From contig CAWKDZ010000005.1 of the NCBI GenBank assembly GCA_963848525.1, positions 124,001 to 188,000 of the forward strand: a stretch of DNA of 64,000 bases, read 5' to 3'. Shown here piece by piece: positions 32,401-40,670 of this stretch. The notes below the pieces were generated by a model that was not told the DNA's origin, did not search any database, and was given only the letters and a program-made list of their open reading frames with translations. The position numbers and the translations under genes are program-made. The first letter of the stretch is position 1, and each line of letters starts with the position of its first letter. This DNA comes from JACCTU01 sp963848525 (GTDB lineage: Bacteria; Actinomycetota; Thermoleophilia; Gaiellales; Gaiellaceae).

Positions 32401-32631
32401 TGCGCCGAGGCCCTCGAGCCCGTCGGCGACGGCCTTCGCCTGGCCGGGCTGTGTGGCGATCAGCAGGATCACCGAGTTCTTGCCTTCCGCGCGCGCCTTG
32501 GCGACCGCGGCTCGCTCCTCCTTGGACAGCTTGCCGCCGGGTCCGGCGGCCGGGGCTGTCGCTGCAGCCAGGACGAGCGTTAGTGCGGCGCCTGCCAGCA
32601 GCAGGACCGCACGGATCCACCTTCCTCGCAT
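29440..32631 (-). CDS. Secreted subtilisin-family (S8) protease with C-terminal PPC-like domains
   Basis: A 1063-residue exported subtilase. The signal peptide is RAVLLLAGAALTLVLAAAT. The catalytic Asp174 is in TIGIVDTGISLD, His about 347 in SGAHGSHVAG and Ser about 539 in FNGTSMASPQAAG. A 170-residue insert lies between Asp and His (residues about 180-345), as in tripeptidyl-peptidase-II-like subtilases. The C-terminal ~400 residues hold beta-sandwich/PPC domains (YFFRVPANTPALKVDMTGG, GADLDLFVYNC, WRVTVDGFA). It is the same class as the protease at 25743 but clearly not a recent duplicate. It probably acts outside the cell. Confidence 0.93.
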   Translation of the reverse strand: MRGRWIRAVLLLAGAALTLVLAAATAPAAGPGGKLSKEERAAVAKARAEGKNSVILLIATQPGQAKAVADGLEGLGATVGYRDDQLGYVRARVPLDKVQEAVGLPGVAAADVDQTIPLPDPRPEGVSPVAAQPAPGATTPRVNPYMPTQDTKAAQFVNAHPTWDGRGTTIGIVDTGISLDHPSLTTTSTGEPKIVDWVTGTDPADGDDPTWVDMETQVSGSSFAFGGFTYTAPSAGSYRIGHFNERNPLFGGELGNDVNRDGNPAGSSGLFGILWDASSGNVWVDTDQDRSFADQTAMKDYKVARQFGWFGTDNPATAVQERLPFVVQTNGPAKFVNLGVISGAHGSHVAGIAAGNALFGGQMSGAAPGAKIVSSRACLFVAGCTAHALFEGMIYVAKQSNVDVINMSIGGLPALNDGNNARCALYGRLIEQSNVQMFLSAGNSGPGVNTAGDPGLCTNVIGMGAYITSDTYERDYGTPMPFADNLHYFSSRGPREDGGFSPKLVAPGAAISTTPLWQPGGPVAGTYALPPGYSLFNGTSMASPQAAGVGALLVSAAKQAGAQRQPAQIRQALLSSARYLDPSRFQAYDQGLGLMNVEAAWELLRTNLKTVDITGTVPVNTIISGFLATPNVGTGIYDREGVTAGTTYARTYTFTRNDGPGGSITYNVGWVGNDGTFSAPSSITLGKGASATLPVTITPAVGSHSAILTLDDPSSPGIEYSTMNTVIAPYAFTAPSYSQTITGDIARGQSKHYFFRVPANTPALKVDMTGGGDAAGAGAIRFLRWHPFGLAIDSNAVSNCYNGAPGGCITGSPTSRTVTNPQAGVWEVTIDARRNSDAFPAPAPFTLTASILGAKVEPNPDTIASATIGTPVSRSYTLTNLLGAFTGRAVGGSMGSARIATPTIANHAVQNSDVTVPAGATSLRATIGSPSDPGADLDLFVYNCTSGTCVLAGQSADGDSEESVTIANPAAGAWRVTVDGFAVPAGTTTYKYIDVFFTTSPLGSITVTDTNMLRPAGATWTVPGTVTANAAPGSGRVLYGNVQVRTDTNVLVGSGDVIVQNVN

Positions 32632-32658
32632 CTCTCCCCCTGTGAGTAGTACCCCCGA

Positions 32659-32678
32659 AGGGCCGTCCCTGCGGCCCT
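32659..32678 (-). terminator. Hairpin downstream of fumC
   Basis: The 7-bp stem AGGGCCG/CGGCCCT has a 6-nt loop and starts 53 nt past the fumC stop, ahead of the subtilase leader. There is no U tract. Confidence 0.4.
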
Positions 32679-32730
32679 CTGTCAGCCCGGCAATGTAGGC
32701 GCGATTCCTCGAGTTGGCAAGCAGGCGAGG

Positions 32731-34059
32731 CTACGAGTCGTGCGGGCGGGCCATCTTGCGATAGTCCAGCGCCTCGTCGAGGGTCGCCTCGTCAACGCCC
32801 TGCTCGCGTGCGACTTCGCGCAGAGGCCGCCCCGACGACGCGGCCTCCTTGACGATCTCGCTCGCCCGGTCGTAGCCGATGTACGGGTTCAGCGCCGTTG
32901 CGGCCGAGAGCGTCAGCTCCGCGTAGCGCTCGCACGCCTCGCGGTTGGCCTCGATCCCGTCGACGCACTTCTCGGCCAGCAATCGCGAGGCGCTCGACAA
33001 CAGGCGGATCGAGTCGAGCAGGTTGCGCGCGATCATCGGCACGTACACGTTCAGCTCGAAGTGGCCGTTCATGCCCCCGACGGTGATCGCCTGGTCGTTG
33101 CCGATCACCTGGGCGGCGACCTGCGTGACGACCTCGGGGATGACCGGGTTGACCTTGCCCGGCATGATCGAGCTCCCCTTCTGGAGCTCGGGCAGGAAGA
33201 TCTCGGCGAGCCCGGCGCGCGGGCCCGAGCCCATGAAGCGGAGGTCGTTCGCGATCTTCGTCAGCGAGACGGCGACGGTCTTGAGCGCGCCGGACGCCTC
33301 GACGAGTGAGTCGCGGGCGGCCTGCGCCTCGAACGGGTCGGCGGGCGGGTGGATCCCGAGCCCCGTCTCCTCGGCGAGCAGTTGGCGGACTCGCTCCGCG
33401 AACTCGGGGTGGGTGTTCAGCCCGGTGCCGACGGCCGTGCCGCCCAGCGGGATCTGCCCGACCCGCTCGAGCGTCGCGCGGACGCGCCGCTCGCCCTGGC
33501 GCACCTGGGCCGCATAGCCCCCGAACTCCTGCCCGAGCGTCACCGGGACGGCGTCCATCCAGTGCGTTCGTCCCGACTTGACGACGTCGTCGAACTCGCG
33601 GGCCTTCGCCGCGAGCGAGGTCGCGAGCCTGTCGAGCGCAGGGAGCAGATCCGCCGTGAGCTGCTCCAGCGCGGCGAGGTGGACCGCCGATGGAAAGACG
33701 TCGTTCGACGACTGCCCCATGTTGACGTCGTCGTTCACGTGGACGTCGTCGCCCGCGAGCGTCGCGAGCACCTCGTTCGCGTTCATGTTCGAGCTGGTTC
33801 CCGAGCCCGTCTGGAAGACGTCGATCGGAAACTGGTCGTCGAGCTCGCCGTCGGCGATGCGCCGCGCGGCCGCGGCGATCCGCTCGGCCTTGTCCGGGTC
33901 GAGCAAGCCGAGCTCGGCGTTCACGCGCGCCGCCGCGCCCTTGATCCGGCCGAGCCAGCGTGCGACGTGGACGGGGATCGGCTCGCCGGAAACCGGAAAG
34001 TTGGCAACTGCCTTCGTCGTCTCACCGCCCCAAAGTTGCTCGCGTTCCGTGGTCGCCAC
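32731..34059 (-). CDS. fumC: Fumarate hydratase, class II
   Basis: A 442-residue class II fumarase, cytoplasmic, interconverting fumarate and malate in the TCA cycle without a metal cluster. The N-terminal part has TGSGTSSNMNANEVL, with SGRTHWMDAVPVTLGQEFGG and TAVGTGLNTHPEF following, and the superfamily signature GSSIMPGKVNP. GTG 34059 is chosen because the family start (ERE...WGGETTKAVANFP) lies just downstream; the frame runs on upstream without homology. Clearly fumarase rather than aspartase, from the H-W-M-D region. Confidence 0.95.
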   Translation of the reverse strand: MATTEREQLWGGETTKAVANFPVSGEPIPVHVARWLGRIKGAAARVNAELGLLDPDKAERIAAAARRIADGELDDQFPIDVFQTGSGTSSNMNANEVLATLAGDDVHVNDDVNMGQSSNDVFPSAVHLAALEQLTADLLPALDRLATSLAAKAREFDDVVKSGRTHWMDAVPVTLGQEFGGYAAQVRQGERRVRATLERVGQIPLGGTAVGTGLNTHPEFAERVRQLLAEETGLGIHPPADPFEAQAARDSLVEASGALKTVAVSLTKIANDLRFMGSGPRAGLAEIFLPELQKGSSIMPGKVNPVIPEVVTQVAAQVIGNDQAITVGGMNGHFELNVYVPMIARNLLDSIRLLSSASRLLAEKCVDGIEANREACERYAELTLSAATALNPYIGYDRASEIVKEAASSGRPLREVAREQGVDEATLDEALDYRKMARPHDS

Positions 34060-34070
34060 GGAAACCGATG

Positions 34071-34253
34071 TTAGGCGACGACGCGCAGGCGCCGCTGCTC
34101 CGGCGGGCGGTCCCTGAGGACCCGCCGGATGCGCTCGTCGAGCTCCACTGCCTTCGCCCAGCCGAGGTAGCCGCAGCGCGGGCACTCGGGCTCGTGCTCG
34201 TGGTCGTCGCGGCGCTCGCCGCAGCGGAGGCATTCGATCGGCGGGGCCGCCAC
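34071..34253 (-). CDS. Small zinc-ribbon protein
   Basis: A 60-residue protein with one zinc ribbon built from two Cys-x2-Cys pairs, IECLRCGERRDDHEHEPECPRCGYLGW, and a basic helical tail (ELDERIRRVLRDR). The GTG at 34253 follows a GAGG-like sequence. It ends 12 nt upstream of the fumC start and may be co-transcribed. The function is unknown. Confidence 0.65.
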   Translation of the reverse strand: MAAPPIECLRCGERRDDHEHEPECPRCGYLGWAKAVELDERIRRVLRDRPPEQRRLRVVA

Positions 34254-34277
34254 GCCTCCTCTATCGGCCGCAGAGCC

Positions 34278-35624
34278 TCAACGGTTTAAGCGAACTTCGC
34301 TCGGCGGAGATCCGGCGCGCGCGGCCGAGAGGAGTTCCTCCCACGTGAAGAGCTTGATCCGCGGTCTGCCGTGCGGCTCGCCCGCCGCCTTCTCGACCCG
34401 GTCGATCTCCTCCCACCCGGCGTAGAGGACGGGCTCGCCGTCGCGCTCGGCGAGGACGTCGACGAGGTCGCGCGCGTCCTCGGGAGGCGGCAGCCGTCCC
34501 TCCGCCGCGTCGGCGAGCAGCAGCCCGACCGTCTCCGTCGCGTCCTTCTTGTTCGTGCCGATCACACCGCTCGGGCCCCGCTTGATCCAGCCGGCCACGT
34601 ACGTCCCCGGCTCGACTCGGCCGCCGTCGTTCGGGATCGTGCCCGTCGCCTCGTCGAACGGGACGCCGGGGAGCGGGACGCCGTGATAGCCGACGCTGCG
34701 GAACACGACGCCGCACTCGATCCGCTCGCGCTCATCCGTCGCGGCCGCACGACCACCGACGAGCTCGTTGCGGACGAGCTCGATCGCCTCGACCTTGTCC
34801 TCGCCGAGGATCGCCACCGGCGAACGCAGGAAGCGCAGGCGAATCGCGCGGGGCTTCCCCTCAGGTGCGCGCGCGGCGTACTCGCGCAGGTGGTCGACGT
34901 TTCGCTTCACCGTGGGCGGCGAGGCTTCGAGCTGCGCCGCGCTCTCCTCGTCCAGCTCGAGCTCCGCAGGGTCGACGAGGATGTCCGCGCCGGCAAGCTT
35001 GCCGAGCTCGCCCACTTCGACAGGCGTCCAGGCCGCCTGCACGGGACCACGGCGTCCGACGACGACGATCTCCCGGATGCCGGCCGCGTTGATCGCCTCG
35101 ATCGCCGCGTCCGTCGTGTCGGTCGGGGCGAGCTCGTCGGGCGTCAGCGCGAGCATTCGTGCGACGTCGAGCGCGACGTTGCCGTTGCCGATCACGACCG
35201 CCCGCTCGTGCGAGAGGTCGAACTCGAGGTCTTGGAAGTCGGGATGGCCGTTGTACCAGGCGACGAACTGCGTGGCGGCCCACGAGCCGGGCAGGTCCTC
35301 GCCGGGGATGCCGAGCCGCCGGTCGGTCTGCGCGCCGACGGCGTAGACGACCGCGTCGTAGAGGCGGGCCAGGTCCTCGTGCGCGACCGTCGCGCCGAAG
35401 TCGACGTTCCCGAAGAAGCGGAACCCGGGCAGCCCGGCCGTACGCTCGAACGCCCGAGAGACCTCCTTCAGCTTCGGGTGGTCGGGGGCGACGCCGAGCC
35501 GGACGAGCCCCCACGGCGTCGGCAGGCGCTCGATCACGTCGACCTCGGCGGGCGGGTCGGCGCTCAGCAGCGCGCTGGCGGCGTAAAACCCGGCCGGCCC
35601 GGCGCCGACCACGGCGACGCGCAG
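34278..35624 (-). CDS. fprA: Ferredoxin/adrenodoxin-type NADP+ reductase (FprA-like)
   Basis: A 448-residue flavoprotein: FAD motif VAVVGAGPAGFYAASAL at the very N-terminus, NADP motif VVIGNGNVALDVARML (about residue 145), and C-terminal GTYVAGWIKRGPSGVIGTNKKDA, all typical of mycobacterial FprA. It passes electrons between NADPH and ferredoxin. CTG 35624 is chosen over GTG 35612 because GGGAG lies exactly 6 nt before it and the GTG would cut the first strand of the FAD fold. It follows erpA by 13 nt; the operon supplies electrons and Fe-S clusters. Confidence 0.9.
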   Translation of the reverse strand: MRVAVVGAGPAGFYAASALLSADPPAEVDVIERLPTPWGLVRLGVAPDHPKLKEVSRAFERTAGLPGFRFFGNVDFGATVAHEDLARLYDAVVYAVGAQTDRRLGIPGEDLPGSWAATQFVAWYNGHPDFQDLEFDLSHERAVVIGNGNVALDVARMLALTPDELAPTDTTDAAIEAINAAGIREIVVVGRRGPVQAAWTPVEVGELGKLAGADILVDPAELELDEESAAQLEASPPTVKRNVDHLREYAARAPEGKPRAIRLRFLRSPVAILGEDKVEAIELVRNELVGGRAAATDERERIECGVVFRSVGYHGVPLPGVPFDEATGTIPNDGGRVEPGTYVAGWIKRGPSGVIGTNKKDATETVGLLLADAAEGRLPPPEDARDLVDVLAERDGEPVLYAGWEEIDRVEKAAGEPHGRPRIKLFTWEELLSAARAGSPPSEVRLNR

Positions 35625-35637
35625 TGGACGCTCCCGG

Positions 35638-36039
35638 CTAACCGCAGCCGGAGCCGCAGCCCGCGCCCGCGGAGCTCTCAGGCGACTCGCCCTCGTCCAC
35701 CTGGAACGAGTGGCCGCACCCGCACGACGCTGTCGCCTGCGGGTTGTCGATCTTGAAGCCGGACTCCTGGAGCCCGTCGAGCCAGTCGATCGTGGCGCCG
35801 GTCAGGTACGGGGCGCTGAACGGATCGACGACGATCCGCACTCCGTGCTGCTCGAGCTCGTGGTCGCCCTCGAGCGCGCCGCGGTCGAAGCCGAGGCCGT
35901 ACTGGAAGCCGGAGCAACCGCCGCCCTGGATCGCGAGGCGGAGAACCTCGGCTTCGCCGACGGGCTCGCTCGACTGGATCTCACGGATCTTCTCGGCCGC
36001 GCGCGACGTCAGCTCGACGAGTGTCTCGACGGTGGCCAC
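35638..36039 (-). CDS. erpA: Fe-S cluster insertion protein ErpA/IscA type
   Basis: A 133-residue A-type carrier. The three cluster-binding Cys are in GGGCSGFQYGLGFD (about residue 42) and SCGCGHSFQV (about 106 and 108). A C-terminal extension ends in GCGSGCG, adding further Cys. It delivers [2Fe-2S] or [4Fe-4S] clusters to apo-proteins. GTG 36039 is 6 nt after a TACGAT box. The complex I operon, rich in Fe-S clusters, begins divergently 128 bp away. Confidence 0.93.
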   Translation of the reverse strand: MATVETLVELTSRAAEKIREIQSSEPVGEAEVLRLAIQGGGCSGFQYGLGFDRGALEGDHELEQHGVRIVVDPFSAPYLTGATIDWLDGLQESGFKIDNPQATASCGCGHSFQVDEGESPESSAGAGCGSGCG

Positions 36040-36045
36040 GGACGC

Positions 36046-36051
36046 ATCGTA
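36046..36051 (-). promoter_or_regulatory. -10 box, leaderless erpA
   Basis: Minus-strand TACGAT ends 6 nt before GTG 36039; there is no ribosome-binding site. Confidence 0.5.
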
Positions 36052-36166
36052 GCGGAGGTGTTTGACAGCGGAAATACCCCGACTTCGTGACAGCCGCTAC
36101 AGGCGTGGTTGAGCCGTTTTCGCACGGGCTCGTAACCACAGGGAACCTGTTAGCGTTCGGCGCCGG

Positions 36167-36544
36167 GTGGTCGTCGCCGTGGTGCTGGAGAGCTGGCTCC
36201 CGTTCCTGATCTACGGGATGCTCGCGCTGATCATCCCGGCCTCGATGATCGTGATGTCGTACGTCTTCGCGCAGCGGCCGACGCGGCGCGTGAAGGCGCG
36301 CACGATCCCGTTCGAGTCCGGCGTCTCGACCGGACCGCCGAAGCAGCAGCGCTTCACGATCAGCTTCTACCTGACGGCGATGCTCTTCATCGTCTTCGAC
36401 ATCGAGATCGTCTTCCTCTACCCGCTGGCGGTGATGCTCGACGAGCTGGCGTGGTTCGGACTGTTCGAGTTCCTCTTCTTCATCGGGATCCTCGTGCTCG
36501 CCTACGTCTACGTCTGGCGCAAGGGGGCACTCGAATGGCAATGA
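36167..36544 (+). CDS. nuoA: NADH-quinone oxidoreductase subunit A
   Basis: A 125-residue membrane subunit with three helices (WLPFLIYGMLALIIPASMIVM, LTAMLFIVFDIEIVFLYPLAV, LFEFLFFIGILVLAYVYVW). The loop between helices 1 and 2 has the conserved IPFESGVSTG and the FDIEIVFLYP acidic helix. It is the first gene of the nuo operon. A 128-bp region before it contains TTGACA (36062-36067), but a matching -10 is not obvious. It overlaps nuoB by 10 bp. Confidence 0.95.
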   Translation: MVVAVVLESWLPFLIYGMLALIIPASMIVMSYVFAQRPTRRVKARTIPFESGVSTGPPKQQRFTISFYLTAMLFIVFDIEIVFLYPLAVMLDELAWFGLFEFLFFIGILVLAYVYVWRKGALEWQ

Positions 36545-37110
36545 AACCGCTGCGGAGCTTCGGGCTCCGGTCCGAGCGGGTGCTCTGGCAGGGCAAGGGG
36601 CCGAGCGTCTTCGAGCAGGAGGTCGCGCATCTCGAGGACCGCGTCGGCCTGTCGACGCTCTCGAAGGCGGTCGCCTGGGCGCAGTCGAGGTCGATGTGGC
36701 CGGACACGTTCGGGCTCGCCTGCTGCGCGATCGAGATGATGTCGATCGTCTCGGCGCGGCACGACATCGCGCGCTTCGGAATGGAGGCGTTCCGCTCCTC
36801 GCCGCGCCAGGCCGACCTGCTGATCGTCTCCGGGCGCGTCGTCCACAAGATGGCCGAGCCGCTCCGCCAGATCTACGACCAGATGCTCGAGCCGAAGTGG
36901 GTGATCGCGATGGGCGCCTGCGCGAGCTCCGGCGGGATGTTCAACAACTACACGACGCTCCAGGGCGTCGACAAGATCGTCGCGGTCGACATCCACGTCC
37001 CCGGTTGCCCGCCGCGCCCGGAGGCGCTGATGGAGGGCATCATCCGGCTGCACGAGAAGGTCCTCGCCGGCGTCCCGCCCGCGTACGAGATCCGCGGGGT
37101 AGCTTCGTGA
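36535..37110 (+). CDS. nuoB: NADH-quinone oxidoreductase subunit B
   Basis: A 191-residue peripheral-arm subunit holding the N2 [4Fe-4S] cluster. Ligands are visible in GLACCAIEMM, AMGACASSGGMF and PGCPPRPEAL. It takes electrons to the quinone site. It starts at ATG 36535 inside the nuoA 3' end and is coupled to nuoC by GTGA at 37107-37110. Confidence 0.97.
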   Translation: MAMKPLRSFGLRSERVLWQGKGPSVFEQEVAHLEDRVGLSTLSKAVAWAQSRSMWPDTFGLACCAIEMMSIVSARHDIARFGMEAFRSSPRQADLLIVSGRVVHKMAEPLRQIYDQMLEPKWVIAMGACASSGGMFNNYTTLQGVDKIVAVDIHVPGCPPRPEALMEGIIRLHEKVLAGVPPAYEIRGVAS

Positions 37111-37658
37111 CGTACGAGGGGGTCCCGGGACTCGTGCGGACGGAGGAGGCGTACGGCGAGACGACGCTGGTCGTCGACGCGCCGCGCCTCCGCGAAGCCT
37201 GCCTCCACCTCCGCGACGAGGAGGGCTTCAACTTCCTCGCCGACATCGCCGCCGCGGACTACCTGGGCTGGCGCTCGCGCTCGGAGGACGTGGCCGGCTA
37301 CATCGGCACGCCCGGCGGACGCAGCATCAGCTCGCCCGGCTCGTGGGGGCTCGAGCGGACGCCCGAGCCGAAGCCGAAGCGCTTCTCCGTCTCGTACCAC
37401 CTCCTGCGCATGGCCGCCGACCCGGTGCGTGTTCGCGTGCAGGTCTGGGTCGACGACGGCGAGCCGGTCCCGAGCGTCGTCGAAGTCTGGCCGACCGCCG
37501 ACTGGCACGAGCGCGAGGCCTGGGACCTGATGGGCATCCCGTTCGAGGGGCACCCGAACCTCGTCCGGATCCTGATGACGGACGACTGGGAGGGTCATCC
37601 GCTGCGCAAGGACTACCCGATCGGCGGCGAGCCGGTGCGCTTCTCGGGCGAGGAGTAG
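37107..37658 (+). CDS. nuoC: NADH-quinone oxidoreductase subunit C (30 kDa)
   Basis: A 183-residue subunit with the family block HEREAWDLMGIPFEGHPNL and EGHPLRKDYPIGG. A glycine/serine-rich insert (IGTPGGRSISSPGSWGLERT) is unusual for NuoC. It is a separate gene, not fused to nuoD. GTG 37107 overlaps the nuoB stop. Confidence 0.95.
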   Translation: MTYEGVPGLVRTEEAYGETTLVVDAPRLREACLHLRDEEGFNFLADIAAADYLGWRSRSEDVAGYIGTPGGRSISSPGSWGLERTPEPKPKRFSVSYHLLRMAADPVRVRVQVWVDDGEPVPSVVEVWPTADWHEREAWDLMGIPFEGHPNLVRILMTDDWEGHPLRKDYPIGGEPVRFSGEE

Positions 37659-37660
37659 TC

Positions 37661-38929
37661 GTGGCCGTCGCGCAGCGCCGGCGGATCTACGAAGGCTCGC
37701 GGATCCCGACCCCGATCCCGACGGTGCTGCAGGTCCCCGAGGCCGTCCGCGAGCAGGGCGACGTCCTCCAGATCAACTTCGGCCCGAACCACCCGTCCAC
37801 GCACGGCGTCCTCCGCCTGATCGTCGACCTGGACGGGGAGGAGGTCGTCGGCCTCGCCGCCGTGATCGGCTACCTGCACACCGGCTTCGAGAAATCGATG
37901 GAGCAGAAGACGTGGTGGAAGGGGATCACGTACCCCGAGCGGATCGACTACGTCGGCTACCAGAACAACGAGCTCGTGTTCGTGCTGGCGATCGAGAAGC
38001 TGCTCGCGCTCGGGACCCCGCCGAAGGCCGTGTTCATGCGGATGCTGCTCTGCGAGCTGAACCGGATCCACTCGCACCTCGTCTTCCTCGGCACCGCGGC
38101 GCTCGAGCTGGGGGCGATCTCGATGTTCTGGTACTGCTTCCGCGAGCGCGACCTGATCCTCGATCTGTCCGAGCTCGTGACCGGACAGCGGATGCACACG
38201 CGCTACTTCCAGGTCGGCGGGCTCGCCGAGGACATCCCACCCGGCTTCTTCCCGGAGTGCCGCCGCTTCGTCGAGTGGATGCCGCAGGCGATCGACGACT
38301 ACGAGGAGCTGCTCTCGGCCAACGAGATCTGGCTCGAACGCACCCGCGGGATCGGGCTGCTCTCGGCGGACGACGCGATCGCGCTCGGCCAGACGGGGCC
38401 GGTGCTGCGCGCGTCGGGCGTCGACTGGGATCTGCGCCGGGACCAGCCGTACCTCGCCTACGACGAGGTCGACTTCCGTGTGGCCGTGCATCCGGGCGGC
38501 GACGTCTACGGCCGCTACAAGGTGCGGGTCGACGAGATGCGCGAGTCGACGCGCATCGTCGCTCAGTGCCTCGACCGGCTCGAGCGGATGGAGGGCGAGC
38601 CGTGGATCGCCGACGACCGCAAGGTCGTGCTGCCGCCCCGGCATGAGCTGCACACCTCGATGGAGTCCCTGATCCATCACTTCAAGATCGTCACCGAGGG
38701 CTTCCGCGTGCCCGAGGGCGAGGTCTACGTCACGATCGAGTCGCCGCGCGGCGAGTCGGGTTGCTACGTCGTCTCCGACGGCGGCCCGCGGCCGTGGCGG
38801 GTCAAGTTCCGCGCGCCCTCGTTCGTCGCACTCGAGGCGACCGCGACGTGCATGACCGACTCCTACGTCGCCGACCTGATCGCGATCGTCGGCTCGCTCG
38901 ACTCGGTCATGGGGGACACCGACCGGTGA
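37661..38929 (+). CDS. nuoD: NADH-quinone oxidoreductase subunit D (49 kDa)
   Basis: A 422-residue subunit forming the quinone-binding chamber. Conserved blocks are QINFGPNHPSTHGVLRL (catalytic His), LHTGFEKSMEQKTW, NRIHSHLVFLGTAALELGAI and ESPRGESGCYVVSDG. GTG 37661 is 2 nt past nuoC. It overlaps nuoE by 4 bp. Confidence 0.97.
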   Translation: MAVAQRRRIYEGSRIPTPIPTVLQVPEAVREQGDVLQINFGPNHPSTHGVLRLIVDLDGEEVVGLAAVIGYLHTGFEKSMEQKTWWKGITYPERIDYVGYQNNELVFVLAIEKLLALGTPPKAVFMRMLLCELNRIHSHLVFLGTAALELGAISMFWYCFRERDLILDLSELVTGQRMHTRYFQVGGLAEDIPPGFFPECRRFVEWMPQAIDDYEELLSANEIWLERTRGIGLLSADDAIALGQTGPVLRASGVDWDLRRDQPYLAYDEVDFRVAVHPGGDVYGRYKVRVDEMRESTRIVAQCLDRLERMEGEPWIADDRKVVLPPRHELHTSMESLIHHFKIVTEGFRVPEGEVYVTIESPRGESGCYVVSDGGPRPWRVKFRAPSFVALEATATCMTDSYVADLIAIVGSLDSVMGDTDR

Positions 38930-39381
38930 TCGACGAGATCCGCGAGATCGCGTCGCAGTACCCGGACTCTCGCTCCGCGGTCCTGCCCGCGTTGCGGCTC
39001 GCGCAGGAGCGGCACGGCTACCTGAACCGGGAAGCGTTCGAGGAGGTGGCCGACGCGCTCGACCTCACGCCCGCGTACTGCCAGGCGGTCGCCTCGTTCT
39101 ACGACATGTTCCACCTCCAGCCCGTGGGCCGGCACCTCGTCGAGGTCTGCACGAACATCTCGTGCGCGCTGGTCGGCGCACAGCAGGTGCTGGAAGCGTT
39201 CGAGTCCGAGCTCGGCGTCCGCGCGGGCGAGACGAGCGAGGACGGGGAGTTCACGCTGCGCACCGTCGAGTGCGCCGGCGGCTGCGGCTGGGGGACGGTC
39301 GTCGCCGTCGACCACCGTTACCGCGAGCCCGTCAAGCCCGAGGACGTCACCGCGATCGTCGAGGAGCTCCGTGCCGGTTAG
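38926..39381 (+). CDS. nuoE: NADH-quinone oxidoreductase subunit E (24 kDa)
   Basis: A 151-residue thioredoxin-fold [2Fe-2S] subunit (cluster N1a). Ligands lie in VEVCTNISCALVGA (C-x4-C) and ECAGGCGWG (C-x3-C). The N-terminal helical bundle has VLPALRLAQERHGYLNREA and CQAVASFYDMFHL. The nuoF start lies inside its 3' end. Confidence 0.95.
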   Translation: MIDEIREIASQYPDSRSAVLPALRLAQERHGYLNREAFEEVADALDLTPAYCQAVASFYDMFHLQPVGRHLVEVCTNISCALVGAQQVLEAFESELGVRAGETSEDGEFTLRTVECAGGCGWGTVVAVDHRYREPVKPEDVTAIVEELRAG

Positions 39382-40670
39382 GGAGATCGTGCTCGCGGGC
39401 GAGGGCGACCTCACCCAGATCGGCCCGTACCGCGAGGCCGGCGGCTACGCAAGCCTGGAGAAGGCGCGCGGGCTCGAACCGTCCGCGGTGCTGGACGAGA
39501 TCCTCGGCGCGAACGTCCGCGGCCGCGGCGGCGCCGGCTTCCCGATGGGCAAGAAGGCGAGCTTCCTGGCGAAAGGCACCGGCAGGCCGACGTACCTCGT
39601 CGTCAACGCGGACGAGTCGGAGCCGGGGACGTTCAAGGACCGCGAGATCATGTTCCGCGTTCCCCACCGGCTGATCGAGGGCTGCCTGATCACGGCGCAC
39701 GCGATCGGCTCGACGAACGTCTTCATCTACATCCGCGGCGAGTACCTGGCCGAGTTCGAAGTCGTGCGCGCGGCGCTTGACCAGGCGCGCGAGGCGGACC
39801 TGCTCGGCGGAGTCACGATCGTGCTGCACCGCGGCGCCGGTGCGTACATCTGCGGCGAGGAGACTGCGCTGCTCGAGTCGCTCGAGGGGAAGCGCGGGCA
39901 GCCGCGCTCGAAGCCGCCGTTCCCGGCCGTGCAGGGCCTGTACGCGTCGCCGTCGCTGATCAACAACGTGGAGACGATCGCGACCGTGCCGTGGATCGTC
40001 GAGCACGGCGGCGAGGCCTACGCGAAGATCGGCGTCGAGAACTCCGCCGGCACGCGCGTGTTCTCGCTCAGCGGCAACGTCGTCAACGGCGGGAACTACG
40101 AGCTGCCGCTCGGGACGACGCTGCGCGAGCTGATCTACGACATCGGCGGCGGCATCCCCGACGGCCGCGAGCTGAAGGCGATCATCCCCGGCGGCTCGTC
40201 GGTGCCCGGTGCTGACTGCCGACCAGGTCGACACGCCGCTCGACTTCGACTCGATGGCCGCGCTGAAGACGTTCCTCGGCTCCGGCGCGGTGATCGTGAT
40301 CGACGACCGTTGCTGCATGGTGCAGCTCGGCCTGCGCGTCGCGCAGTTCTACATGCACGAGTCGTGCGGCAAGTGCACGCCGTGCCGCGAGGGCACGCGC
40401 TGGATGGTGCAGATCCTCGAGAAGATCGAGAGCGGGCGCGCCGAGCGCGGGGAGCTCGATCTGCTCCTCTCGGTCTGCGACCGGATCCTCGGCAAGTGTC
40501 TCTGTCCGCTCGGCGACGCAGCGGCGATGCCCGTCGCGAGCTACGTCGACAATTTCCGCGACGAGTTCCGGCGGCATGTCGACGAAGGCGGCTGCCCGTT
40601 CGACGAGTCGCCGCTCGAGCACGTCCTCGCCCCCGTCGACCAGCACGCGCACGCCGATGTCCCAGCCTGA
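39371..40670 (+). pseudogene. nuoF: NADH-quinone oxidoreductase subunit F (NADH/FMN site), frame broken by one base
   Basis: GTG 39371 opens a NuoF. The FMN/NADH region is RGRGGAGFPMGKKASFLAKG, then NADESEPGTFKDREIM, IRGEYLAEFEVV and the GAGAYICGEETALLESLEGK block. At 40208/40209 a GG that should be a single G shifts the frame. Dropping one base reads GGSSVPVLTADQVDTPLDFD and continues through the N3 cluster motif SCGKCTPCREGTRWM to 40670, giving 432 residues. Because NuoF is essential for NADH oxidation and the rest of the operon is intact, this is more likely an assembly indel than a broken gene. Confidence 0.93.
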
